From Marinilabiliaceae bacterium UBA5488 (GTDB lineage: Bacteria; Bacteroidota; Bacteroidia; Bacteroidales; Marinilabiliaceae): a DNA stretch of 10,781 nucleotides. Shown here piece after piece: positions 1 through 6,441 of the stretch (position 1 is the stretch's first letter; the number at the start of each line of letters is the position of its first letter). The notes below the pieces were generated by a model, which had not been told where the DNA came from, did no database searches, and was given only the letters and a program-made list of their open reading frames with translations. The position numbers and the translations under genes are program-made. The stretch covers positions 15,516 to 26,296 of the forward strand of contig DIPM01000006.1 in the NCBI GenBank assembly GCA_002427105.1, given 5' to 3'.

Positions 1-220
1 TTCAGGCAGAGGATACGGGGTGGAGTTGCCACCTTAGGTCGAAGACCTAAGGTTATGAAAATCCAACGCCTTCGGCGCTTTTGGAATGCTCAAAGTCTCC
101 TAAAATCAGTCGGTTTGGGCTGTATTAGTGCATGCTTTATGCGGGATGGTCTCATAATCCTTGCATTAAAGTGTTCTGACATAACTGTATTTGCCTGATT
201 AATAGGTGATATGCACTTTT
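1..220 (-). repeat. Dispersed-repeat-like remnant with two palindromes
   Basis: No intact gene is visible here. Two tight hairpins are present: arms 32-40 and 44-52 form a perfect 9-bp stem around GAA, and arms 67-70 and 74-77 form a 4-bp stem around TTC. On the minus strand one reading frame, starting MSEHFNARIM near 164, runs toward the left edge broken by a single TGA. Past the stop it reads TLGLRPKVATPP and leaves the window. It looks like the palindrome-bearing, pseudo-coding intergenic repeats I recall from Bacteroidetes genomes, but that is recognition from memory. It abuts the shortened 3' end of hicA. It could instead be a degraded gene. Confidence 0.35.
32..52. repeat. Perfect 9-bp inverted repeat with 3-nt loop
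   Basis: CCTTAGGTC (32-40) and GACCTAAGG (44-52) are exact reverse complements separated by GAA. No T-run follows on either strand, so an intrinsic terminator is unlikely. It is more like the hairpin core of a REP-type repeat. Confidence 0.6.
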
Positions 221-400
221 TCAGCAGACCCTAAGTAAGCCTTTGGGTAAATCTTGATTCTTATGGACAGGAACGGTAGTAATTCTGCCATTGGGATGTT
301 TTAGACGGTGATGAGACCCATTAATTCGGACAACAATAAATCCAATTGCCTCTAATAAATTTAATAATGCTTTTCCGGAAATTACGGGGAGTGGCGGCAT
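221..400 (-). CDS. hicA: HicA-like mRNA interferase toxin, apparently C-terminally truncated
   Basis: The frame encodes 59 residues, beginning MPPLPVISGK and containing GSHHRLKHP at about 28-36 and TTVPVHKNQDLPKGLLR at about 41-57. These are the HicA hallmarks: the histidine of the GSH motif (H30) is the catalytic residue in known HicA toxins, which cleave mRNA with a dsRNA-binding-like fold. The gene follows hicB by 10 bp on the same strand, so the order is hicB-hicA, and the two would be co-transcribed. HicA proteins usually continue after KGLLR with a further helix (roughly KIIRDAGLSxEEF). Here the frame reads VC and stops. The sequence beyond resembles the flanking repeat rather than a HicA tail, so the toxin may be inactive. 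Family assignment is firm; activity is uncertain. Confidence 0.85.
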   Translation of the reverse strand: MPPLPVISGKALLNLLEAIGFIVVRINGSHHRLKHPNGRITTVPVHKNQDLPKGLLRVC

Positions 401-410
401 AGAAGGGCAA

Positions 411-662
411 TTATATTGCAGCAGAATTAATAGATATTTGCATTTCTCTAAAACCTACAAAACGGTTTGCTTCAGCAACTCTCTCTTTATCTTCTTCAAT
501 GCAAATTTCAATAACTTCTTTGATGTTGCCCAAGGCCTTTTCAATCGTTGAACCATAAGAATGGCAGCCTTTAAACACAGGGCAGCTTACTATATAATAA
601 TTATCTTCGTCTTGTTTAACGAGGATAGGGAGATGCAATATTTTATTTTCTGATATTTTCAT
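411..662 (-). CDS. hicB: HicB-like antitoxin
   Basis: This 83-residue protein has the HicB antitoxin pattern: a short beta-rich start (HLPILVKQDEDNYYIVSCP), the PxFKGCHSYG turn at about 28-37, then the helix TIEKALGNIKEVIEICIEEDK. HicB folds as a partial RNase H domain that covers the HicA active site. Many HicB proteins carry an additional C-terminal HTH or ribbon-helix-helix for autoregulation; none is recognisable in the last 25 residues, so this is the short form. It starts 30 bp after the yqgE stop on the same strand and is followed 10 bp later by hicA. No Shine-Dalgarno is visible before the ATG, as is usual in Bacteroidetes. Being upstream of the toxin is the less common order but well known for this family. 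Confidence 0.88.
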   Translation of the reverse strand: MKISENKILHLPILVKQDEDNYYIVSCPVFKGCHSYGSTIEKALGNIKEVIEICIEEDKERVAEANRFVGFREMQISINSAAI

Positions 663-663
663 A

Positions 664-701
664 ATTCAATGTTGTTATTCAATAGCAAAACTTTAATTGA
701 A
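664..701. promoter_or_regulatory. Repeated ATTCAAT elements upstream of hicB (possible operator)
   Basis: ATTCAAT occurs at 664-670 and again at 677-683 (13-bp period). ATTGAA at 696-701 is the inverse of TTCAAT (678-683), 12 bp apart. The cluster fills the gap before hicB and runs into the yqgE 3' end. This is where a toxin-antitoxin operator would lie, but the short HicB shows no DNA-binding domain, so the role is speculative. Confidence 0.25.
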
Positions 702-1286
702 CGCGGGATTAGTCGGGAAGTTTGACCATGTTTTATAAACATCGCCAAGGCTCTCGAGGCTCTCTTTCCATATAGTAGAAGTTTCCGGATTCATAATCTC
801 CTTGTCGTCCAGGGAGCTTACTATCCACGATTTATCTGCAATCTCGGCATCCAACTGCCCCGGCGACCAGCCTGCATATCCTGCAAAGAAGCGGACACTC
901 TTGCTGTCGGCTTTACCTTTATTGATTAACTCCTTTATCTTCTCAAAATCGCCACCCCAATATATTGAGGGAGTGATTTGTATTGAGCCTGGAACTAAAT
1001 GCCCCAAAGTGTGAAGAAAATGCAAAGTGTTTGAGGATACCGGTCCTCCAATAAACAGTTCACCGCTAAAATTGAAAAGATCATCTATTACCTCATCGGG
1101 ATATACCTCAGTTGACTTGTTTAGCACAAAGCCTACAGAACCGTCACTTCCATGTTCAGTAAGCAATATTATGGAGCGGGCAAAATAAGGTCCTTGCAGA
1201 AATGGCTCAGCAATCAAAACCCGCCCCTTTTCCGGATGAACTAGACGGTGAGTTGCCTGGAATATGTTTAAATCTATACGTCTCAT
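693..1286 (-). CDS. yqgE: YqgE/AlgH family protein
   Basis: This is a 197-residue member of the YqgE/AlgH (DUF179) family, a cytosolic alpha/beta protein of uncertain molecular function. Family landmarks are the N-terminal segment KGRVLIAEPFLQGPYFARS, then LLTEHGSDGSVGFVLNK, GGPV, and the C-terminal FFAGYAGWSPGQLDAEI. A longer frame opens at 1319, but its extra 11 residues (MVFVWKSKGRD) do not look like the family. The ATG at 1286 is preceded by an AGGAAGAGAT purine tract, one of few plausible Shine-Dalgarno sites here. From that start the protein begins MRRIDLNIFQ, as Bacteroidetes YqgE proteins typically do. Its stop lies 30 bp before hicB with no terminator visible between them, so read-through into hicBA is possible. 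No exact TAnnTTTG box was found upstream. Confidence 0.9.
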   Translation of the reverse strand: MRRIDLNIFQATHRLVHPEKGRVLIAEPFLQGPYFARSIILLTEHGSDGSVGFVLNKSTEVYPDEVIDDLFNFSGELFIGGPVSSNTLHFLHTLGHLVPGSIQITPSIYWGGDFEKIKELINKGKADSKSVRFFAGYAGWSPGQLDAEIADKSWIVSSLDDKEIMNPETSTIWKESLESLGDVYKTWSNFPTNPAFN

Positions 1287-1319
1287 ATCTCTTCCTTTTG
1301 ATTTCCAAACAAAAACCAA

Positions 1320-1579
1320 ATTACAAATAAAAATACGAAATCAAAATAATTTCTGTTTTTCTAACTTTTATTGATGAATTTACATCACTAAATAGCAAAT
1401 AGCAAGGAAGAAATCAAATAATCAGTTTTTGAGATTTAATGTTAAGGTTCAAAATAAAGAACATTTAACTTAAACCATAGAACATTATAGCAGTTTCGGG
1501 TTTCAGGTTTCAAGTTGAGGGCTGCGCTTTCCATATTCTGCCTCTTCACTCATAATCCATAACCCATAACTCAATTTAC
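1320..1579. other. Intergenic stretch with simple repeats
   Basis: No coding potential was found in these 260 bp between the E1 stop and yqgE. A 5-bp dyad TGATG/CATCA lies at 1372-1387. TTTGAGATTTAATGTTAA at 1428-1445 differs by one base from 7217-7234. A short GGTTTCA tandem lies at about 1499-1512. A string of CATAA-type units (CATAATCCATAACCCATAAC) lies at about 1551-1570. No convincing terminator or promoter was identified. Confidence 0.5.
1551..1573. repeat. CATAA-type short tandem units, copy 1
   Basis: Three imperfect units of CATAAtc/CATAAcc/CATAAct lie just downstream of the E1 stop. Similar units (CATAACTCATAGCTTATGAC) occur just after the ABC-F stop at about 9313-9332. Both copies sit immediately 3' of a coding region, suggesting a dispersed intergenic element or simple-sequence decay. 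Confidence 0.4.
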
Positions 1580-4033
1580 TTACTCATAAATCGGAGGAAA
1601 CCTGGATGCATCCGACTCTCCCATCAGAGCATAAATAGCCTCGTAAACATCTTCTGCATTAGGTTTGCTAAAGTAGTCGCCATCAGTTCCATAAGCCGGT
1701 CGATGCTCTTTTGCTGAAATAGTAATCGGTGGAGAATCCAGGTAATAAAATGCTTCCTGCTCCTCCAGTACCTTCTGCATCATAAAGGCGGTAGCTCCTC
1801 CGGGCACGTCTTCGTCAAAAAACACAAGTCTGTTAGTTTTCTTTACCGAATTGAGGATAAGATGATGAATATCGAATGGTAATAGAGTCTGCACATCAAT
1901 AAGCTCAACCGAGATACCTGTCTCTTCAAGCTGCTTTATTGCCTCTAATGCTATTCTAATGCATGAACCGTAGCTTACAAGGGTTACATCATGTCCCTCC
2001 CTCAAAATCTCGGGGACGCCTAAAGCTAATTTGTATTCACCGGGATTTGCCGGATTTTTTTCACGAAGACGGTAGCCGTTAAGAGGCTCAATAACCAAGG
2101 CCGGATCATCACCACTTAAAAGTGTGTTATAAAAGCCTGCGGCCCGCGTCATATCCCTGGGTACGCAAACGTACATTCCACGTACCGAATTGATTACCAT
2201 ACTCAGGGGCGAGCCTGCATGCCAGGGACCCTCCAAACGATGACCCCTTGTGCTTACAATCAGGGGAGCTTTTTGACCGCCTTTTGTTCTGTAATGAAGT
2301 GTTGCCACATCGTCACTCAAGGTTTGAAGGGCATATAAGAGGTAGTCGAAATATTGTATTTCTGCAATAGGCCTAAATCCGCGAAGGGCAAGTCCTATCC
2401 CTTTCCCGATTATTGTTGTTTCCCTTATCCCTGTGTCGAAAAGGCGTAATTCGCCATATTTTTGCTGCAAGCCTTCAAGGGTTTGATTTACGCCTCCAAG
2501 TTTGCCTGTGTCTTCGCCAAATATTACTATTCGCGGGTCTTTACTCATCAGAGCATCAAAATTGCGAAGCAGTATTTCACGACCGGGAATGGCCTCGCAG
2601 TCGTCATTGTAAGATGGGGCTACATAGTTTACCTTTAAAGCGGAGTGGCTCGACTCGTCATAAAGAAGTTCATTATATTTTTCGCTGCCCATTTGACGGT
2701 AATCGGCAACCCATGCCTTTAACCCTTCTTTAAAGCCTTTGTGTAGAGAACAATTAACGCATACATTGCGCAGCACTTTGCGGGCGGTGCTTAATATCTC
2801 TTTCCTGCTCAATGTGAGAGCCTGCTTTAAGGAATTTACTGCTTCATCGATTTTTTCACGCTCTGGCGGGCCGCATACACAGTCCCTTGAACTGATTATA
2901 TCCAAAAGCTGTTCTTTCTCAGCAATCAGAGGCGCCATGTAGCTGTTGAATGCATCTTTTTGTGCTTGTTTGACTTCCGCGAGAGCTTCGGCTTCAATAA
3001 GATTCAGGTCATCGCCAGTGGCGATACCGCTGCTTTCAATCCAATGGCGCATCTGAACAAGGCAGTCGTAATCATTTTCCCACTTTAATCTTTCAGCTGA
3101 TTTATAACGTTCATGCGACCCCGATGTGGAATGTCCCATGGGTTGTGTCATCTCCTCAACATGAAACAGCACAGGCACATGCTCATTACGGCAGCGGGCA
3201 ATGCCTGTCTGGTACATCTCGCACAGGGCTGCATAATCCCAGCCTTTTGCCCGCATTATTATAATTCCCGTTTCATTGTTAGTATCCTTTTCAAAACCTT
3301 TAAGAGCCTTGGATATGCTCCCTTTGATGGTCTGCTTTTCTGTGGGAACGGAAATCGCATACCCGTCATCCCATACAGATACGGCCATAGGGATTTGCAA
3401 AACCCCCGCTGCATTTAGGGTTTCAAAGAAATGCCCTTCCGAGGTGCTTCCGTCGCCTATGGTGACAAAAACTACCTCATTTCCGCCCTTGCTGAAGTTT
3501 GAACTCTCAAGCTCCCGATTATGCCTATAAAGCTTCGATGCGAGCGCCAAGCCAACAGAGCGGGGCATCTGACCACTAGTGGGGCTAATGTCTGAGGAAC
3601 TGTTCTTCGAAATCGTCTGATTTTTCCAATTTCCCTGCTCGTCGATGAGTCTGGTGGCAAAATGATTATTGAAGGATCTTCCTCCATTATCGGGATTCAA
3701 CTCTGTCCGGGTTTCTCCGTAAAGAAGAGCAAATAAATTGGCAGGACTAGTCATGCCGGTAGCCAACAAGAAGGTTTGATCGCGGTAATAACCCGATCTC
3801 CAATCACCCTTCTTAAATTGCTTGGCCATTGCAAGCTGGGCTACTTCTTTACCGTCGCCAAAAATGCCGAACTTTGCCTTGCCTGAAAGTACTTCCTTTC
3901 GTGCAATCAGACTAAGTTGACGACTTATTTGTCCGGTTTTATAATCTTTAAGTACCTCCTTTTTAAACTCTTCGAAACTTAAATCTGTTTCGGCTGATAA
4001 TTCCATTTCCAGCGTTTTACCTGTCTTTTGCAT
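1580..4033 (-). CDS. Fused alpha-beta E1 component of a 2-oxoacid dehydrogenase complex (ThDP-dependent)
   Basis: This 817-residue protein joins both halves of a branched-chain/pyruvate-type E1, which decarboxylates a 2-oxoacid with thiamine diphosphate and passes the acyl group to E2. The alpha half spans about 20-330: SGYYRDQTF at 80-88, the ThDP motif opening GDGSTSEGH at 193-201, and the loop GHSTSGSHERY at 300-310. The beta half spans about 480-815: GEDTGKLGGVN at 506-516, FDTGIRETTIIG with the conserved glutamate E538, and HAGSPL at 605-610. The motif that normally ends NN reads WDDGYAISVP, giving aspartates at 222-223. A linker of about 150 residues contains cysteines at 385, 387, 425 and 428. 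Fused E1 proteins of this phylum are often 660-700 residues; the longer class is, as I recall, often misnamed tungsten formylmethanofuran dehydrogenase. Substrate (pyruvate or branched-chain) is not decidable. M10 (4006) is an alternative start. No E2, E3 or lipoylation gene is adjacent. Confidence 0.9.
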   Translation of the reverse strand: MQKTGKTLEMELSAETDLSFEEFKKEVLKDYKTGQISRQLSLIARKEVLSGKAKFGIFGDGKEVAQLAMAKQFKKGDWRSGYYRDQTFLLATGMTSPANLFALLYGETRTELNPDNGGRSFNNHFATRLIDEQGNWKNQTISKNSSSDISPTSGQMPRSVGLALASKLYRHNRELESSNFSKGGNEVVFVTIGDGSTSEGHFFETLNAAGVLQIPMAVSVWDDGYAISVPTEKQTIKGSISKALKGFEKDTNNETGIIIMRAKGWDYAALCEMYQTGIARCRNEHVPVLFHVEEMTQPMGHSTSGSHERYKSAERLKWENDYDCLVQMRHWIESSGIATGDDLNLIEAEALAEVKQAQKDAFNSYMAPLIAEKEQLLDIISSRDCVCGPPEREKIDEAVNSLKQALTLSRKEILSTARKVLRNVCVNCSLHKGFKEGLKAWVADYRQMGSEKYNELLYDESSHSALKVNYVAPSYNDDCEAIPGREILLRNFDALMSKDPRIVIFGEDTGKLGGVNQTLEGLQQKYGELRLFDTGIRETTIIGKGIGLALRGFRPIAEIQYFDYLLYALQTLSDDVATLHYRTKGGQKAPLIVSTRGHRLEGPWHAGSPLSMVINSVRGMYVCVPRDMTRAAGFYNTLLSGDDPALVIEPLNGYRLREKNPANPGEYKLALGVPEILREGHDVTLVSYGSCIRIALEAIKQLEETGISVELIDVQTLLPFDIHHLILNSVKKTNRLVFFDEDVPGGATAFMMQKVLEEQEAFYYLDSPPITISAKEHRPAYGTDGDYFSKPNAEDVYEAIYALMGESDASRFPPIYE

Positions 4034-4034
4034 A

Positions 4035-4042
4035 CAAATTTA
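4035..4042 (-). promoter_or_regulatory. Possible -7 box abutting the E1 start codon
   Basis: On the minus strand TAAATTTG fits TAnnTTTG and ends one base before the annotated ATG. No TTTG -33 element lies at 17-21 bp upstream. If real, transcription would start at or inside the first codon, implying a leaderless message or use of M10. It could equally be chance in AT-rich sequence. Confidence 0.25.
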
Positions 4043-4120
4043 TAATTTTTTCCGTATTCAGGATATCCTCATACATCCCGATAACAAATGCCAGTCTGTC
4101 TCCGTCCAAATAATTTGTAG

Positions 4121-4145
4121 CCACAGACTAAACAGATTAGTTTAG
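4121..4145. repeat. CCACAGA-type dispersed repeat half-copy with a 6-bp dyad
   Basis: CCACAGACTAAACAGATTAG at 4121-4140 resembles the left arm of the larger inverted repeat at 7328-7427 (TCCACAGATTACATAGATT). It also contains CTAAAC (4128-4133) mirrored by GTTTAG (4140-4145). The surrounding 224-bp gap between E1 and the small membrane protein gene is otherwise featureless apart from the promoter at 4237. Confidence 0.4.
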
Positions 4146-4236
4146 GGAATGTTTATGACAAATGATATTTTTGCCCGCCCCCGGGTTGATAAAATGACCG
4201 GGAGCGTTGGATTTTTATGCTATGAAATTTTATCGC

Positions 4237-4244
4237 TACTTTTG
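4237..4244 (+). promoter_or_regulatory. Bacteroidetes-type -7 box for the small membrane protein gene
   Basis: TACTTTTG matches TAnnTTTG, 13 bp before the ATG at 4258. A weak T-rich -33 region (TTTT at 4212-4215) lies 21 bp upstream. Transcription would begin near 4250, which excludes the upstream in-frame ATG at 4207. Confidence 0.6.
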
Positions 4245-4257
4245 TAAAAAATTAATT

Positions 4258-4458
4258 ATGATTTGGAAAGTGCTTGTTGTTAGTATTGTATTAGTTGGGA
4301 TTGTTGCATTTTTTCTTTCATTCAACGTCATATTCAGACGCAATGGCAAATTCCCTAATAGTCATGTAGGTGGAAACAAAGAGCTTGCAAAGCGAGGTAT
4401 TTATTGCGCTTCTACACAGGATCGCATTGCCAGAAAGAAGGGGCGTGCAGTATTATAG
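4258..4458 (+). CDS. Conserved small single-span membrane protein
   Basis: This is a 66-residue protein with one hydrophobic segment at about 3-24 (WKVLVVSIVLVGIVAFFLSF), followed by a basic, polar tail with KNG-like RRNGKFPNSHVGGNKELAKRGIYCASTQDRIARKKGR. The positive tail suggests it faces the cytoplasm. Small Bacteroidetes proteins with a GKFP..HVGGNKEL..RGI.C pattern after one membrane helix are familiar as conserved hypotheticals; no function is known to me. The frame is open from 4207, but the -7 box at 4237-4244 puts the transcription start after that ATG, so MIWK at 4258 is preferred. It runs divergently from the E1 gene and ends 13 bp before the convergent YceI-like gene, leaving no room for a separate terminator. 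Confidence 0.75.
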   Translation: MIWKVLVVSIVLVGIVAFFLSFNVIFRRNGKFPNSHVGGNKELAKRGIYCASTQDRIARKKGRAVL

Positions 4459-4471
4459 AGCAATAGCCCGA

Positions 4472-5131
4472 TTAGTTTTTGCTGATTAAGTCAGGTTCCA
4501 TGCGAACCCCGAACTCCACAGATACTTCATTGCTGACTCTTACCATGCCCATAAACTTTGAAGGTGCGCTAAGTTGAAAATCTCTAAGGTCGATTTTGAT
4601 ATTTCCATTAATCCGCATAGCCTTGTCACGGCAAATATGCACCACACCGGGGATTTTGTATCGCATTACTTTTCCGGCCATCGTTACATAAACTTCGGAT
4701 AAAATTGATAGGCTGCGCCCGGCTCCGCTTAACTGAATATCATAGGGATTATAATGAAATTGAATACTAATCTCCGGGTAATTGTCGGCTTTTATTAGTT
4801 GGATAAAGTCCTTGTACATCAGCGGGTTGGATGCTTCAAAGTTGTGGGCGGGTATGGAAAAGGTAATATATCCTTCCTTATTATGGAAGCTCGGGGCATG
4901 CTTTTCATGGTCGAGTGACTGCTGAAAGTAGAACTGATTGACATTGGTTGAGCCTTCAATTCTTACATAGCTAAGACATTCAGGATGGCCGTCGCTTTGC
5001 ATTGGTGGCGCATTCTGCCCTTGCAACAAAAAAGTCATGCCTGACAGCATCAGGCAAAAGATTGCAACAAACCTTATCTCGTTTTTGCCGCGAAAGGCTT
5101 CTGGTTTTAAGATTTTGGCCATGATGCGCAT
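4472..5131 (-). CDS. Divergent YceI-like secreted protein (second copy)
   Basis: The product has about 219 residues. A positively charged start is followed by the hydrophobic stretch VAIFCLMLSGMTFLL, a signal peptide that would send it to the periplasm. The mature part resembles YceI, a lipocalin-like beta barrel that binds isoprenoid or lipid ligands. Its C-terminal third aligns by eye with the YceI protein at 6442-7011: DFQLSAPSKFMG with DFDMEPPRAMMG, and GMVRVSNEVSVEF with GAIKSGNEVTVNF. The usual STSTVHDW motif is degenerate (GSTNVNQF), so ligand binding may differ. The frame is open from 5182, but that ATG lies inside the left arm of an 18-bp hairpin; ATG at 5131, preceded by an A-rich GCAAAAATG, or 5122, is more likely. 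It lies downstream of the porin gene on the same strand and may depend on read-through past the hairpin. Confidence 0.75.
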   Translation of the reverse strand: MRIMAKILKPEAFRGKNEIRFVAIFCLMLSGMTFLLQGQNAPPMQSDGHPECLSYVRIEGSTNVNQFYFQQSLDHEKHAPSFHNKEGYITFSIPAHNFEASNPLMYKDFIQLIKADNYPEISIQFHYNPYDIQLSGAGRSLSILSEVYVTMAGKVMRYKIPGVVHICRDKAMRINGNIKIDLRDFQLSAPSKFMGMVRVSNEVSVEFGVRMEPDLISKN

Positions 5132-5167
5132 TTTTGCTGTTTGTATATTACTATTCCCGATAAAGGT

Positions 5168-5206
5168 GTTTAAGCAGTTCAACAGAGCCTGTTGAACTGC
5201 TTAAAC
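5168..5206 (-). terminator. Strong 18-bp hairpin after the porin gene (terminator or attenuator)
   Basis: GTTTAAGCAGTTCAACAG (5168-5185) and its exact reverse complement (5189-5206) flank a 3-nt loop. The hairpin begins 12 bp after the porin stop. Read on the minus strand it is followed by ACCTTTAT, a weak U-tract; on the plus strand by TTTTAT. It probably ends or attenuates porin transcription before the second YceI-like gene. A role in stabilising the porin mRNA 3' end is an alternative. Confidence 0.7.
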
Positions 5207-5218
5207 TTTTATGTCGTT

Positions 5219-6412
5219 TTAAAAGGAGATGGCTGCTTCAACTACCAAGCCCTTAAACTCTCCTCCGTCAATAGCTCCATGAGCCGGACCATCATAGTTT
5301 TGAATTACGTAATCAAGCTTTATCAAAACGTATTCAACCATATTCCAGCCACCTCCGATATTTACGCGACTTACAGACGAGTCGCTTAATTTATCTTCCA
5401 CTTTATTCCAGCGTGCCCCTCCGTAAAAGTCACCATAGCGATAGATGCCTTGAACGGCCAGCTGGGTGAATTCCTGATCAGCTGCATTGCGCACTCCCTT
5501 CATTGTTTCATATATGCCAAATAACTCCAATCCATGAAACTGAGCAAAAAGGTTAGCCATATAGCTGTTCATTTCTGTCTGGTTGGCTCCAGGGCTCCAT
5601 CGACCAGAACGAAAATTGGCATCGGCTGTGTTATTTGCAGGCACACTCGCGTCAAATAATTGCATCACGTTATAATAACGTGCCCCGGCACGGTCGCCGT
5701 CCCATAGTGTTGAACCGCTATGGCCTTTACCCACGTGATAGCCTGAAAAGCTGGCACGAAGGCGCAAGTCTTCATTGATATTTGTATCATAACCAAGTTT
5801 CCAGTTAAACACCAGGTCTTCACCCAAATCGCCTCCACGGCCGTAGTTCATGCGTCCGTTATTGATGCCCACGTTGGCTATAATACCATCCTTGCGAAAC
5901 AGGAACTCCATTCCCGGATTGTTGGTAAAAGCATCCATTATCCAGTTGCCTACGAAGGGATTGCTTGTTACTGCCGCGTTATTACTTCGGTAGTAATGAG
6001 CATCGCCATAGTTGGGCATCATAACACCGGCTTTGATTGTCAGAAACTCCATAATATTATCCGTAGCAGCCCAAAATGGCAGCTTGTCGATGGTCAGATA
6101 GCCTCCTTCTACCCATGCCTCATTGTGGTGGCGGGATGATAAATAGGTGTTCATATAAAGCCTGATGCCGGGTGCCAGATCACTGATAATAGCCAGGTTG
6201 GCAGTTGGCAAATTGATATTCTTCTTCAGGTCGATAAGCTCAACATCTGCTTCATGGCTAATACCTTGATATTGCAGGGCAAAATCAGCCCCTACTTTTA
6301 CTTTCAGCTCTTCAAATCCTTCTGCATCAAGTTTCTTAGCTTCGAACTGCTGCGCGTTAACTACCAGCAAAGCGCTAAGCATAATGCTGAGTGTGGTGAT
6401 TATTTTCTTCAT
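5219..6412 (-). CDS. Predicted outer-membrane porin
   Basis: This 397-residue protein has a clear signal peptide (MKKIITTLSIMLSALLVVNA, cleavage before QQ). The remainder is rich in alternating polar/aromatic strands and ends in the C-terminal phenylalanine (VVEAAISF) expected of an outer-membrane beta barrel. Segments such as GIRLYMNTYLSSRHHNEAW and GIYRYGDFYGGARWN are typical strand-turn-strand porin sequence. It resembles Bacteroidetes proteins annotated as porins or phosphate-selective (OprO/P-like) porins, but substrate cannot be inferred. It starts 29 bp after the yceI stop on the same strand, so both are probably one transcript from the promoter at 7100. No Shine-Dalgarno is visible. 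The 18-bp hairpin follows its stop. Porin assignment is good; subfamily is uncertain. Confidence 0.8.
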   Translation of the reverse strand: MKKIITTLSIMLSALLVVNAQQFEAKKLDAEGFEELKVKVGADFALQYQGISHEADVELIDLKKNINLPTANLAIISDLAPGIRLYMNTYLSSRHHNEAWVEGGYLTIDKLPFWAATDNIMEFLTIKAGVMMPNYGDAHYYRSNNAAVTSNPFVGNWIMDAFTNNPGMEFLFRKDGIIANVGINNGRMNYGRGGDLGEDLVFNWKLGYDTNINEDLRLRASFSGYHVGKGHSGSTLWDGDRAGARYYNVMQLFDASVPANNTADANFRSGRWSPGANQTEMNSYMANLFAQFHGLELFGIYETMKGVRNAADQEFTQLAVQGIYRYGDFYGGARWNKVEDKLSDSSVSRVNIGGGWNMVEYVLIKLDYVIQNYDGPAHGAIDGGEFKGLVVEAAISF

Positions 6413-6441
6413 ACTATGATTCTATTATTTGTTAGAAATTA

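Noticed and set aside
2413..2942. Plus-strand open frames opposite the E1 gene
   Set aside because: They lie antisense to conserved E1 sequence, have atypical composition and match no family.
3113..3687. Further open frames on both strands within the E1 alpha half
   Set aside because: They are shadows of the E1 frame, which carries all recognised motifs.
4180..4202. CCCGG/CCGGG short inverted repeat as a terminator
   Set aside because: It has a 5-bp stem with a 13-nt loop and no T-run; both flanking genes diverge from it.
4207..4257. Upstream in-frame start for the small membrane protein
   Set aside because: The -7 box at 4237-4244 places the transcription start downstream of this ATG.
5132..5182. 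Longer N-terminus of the second YceI-like protein
   Set aside because: The first ATG lies inside the 18-bp hairpin, and the added residues precede an otherwise ordinary signal peptide.
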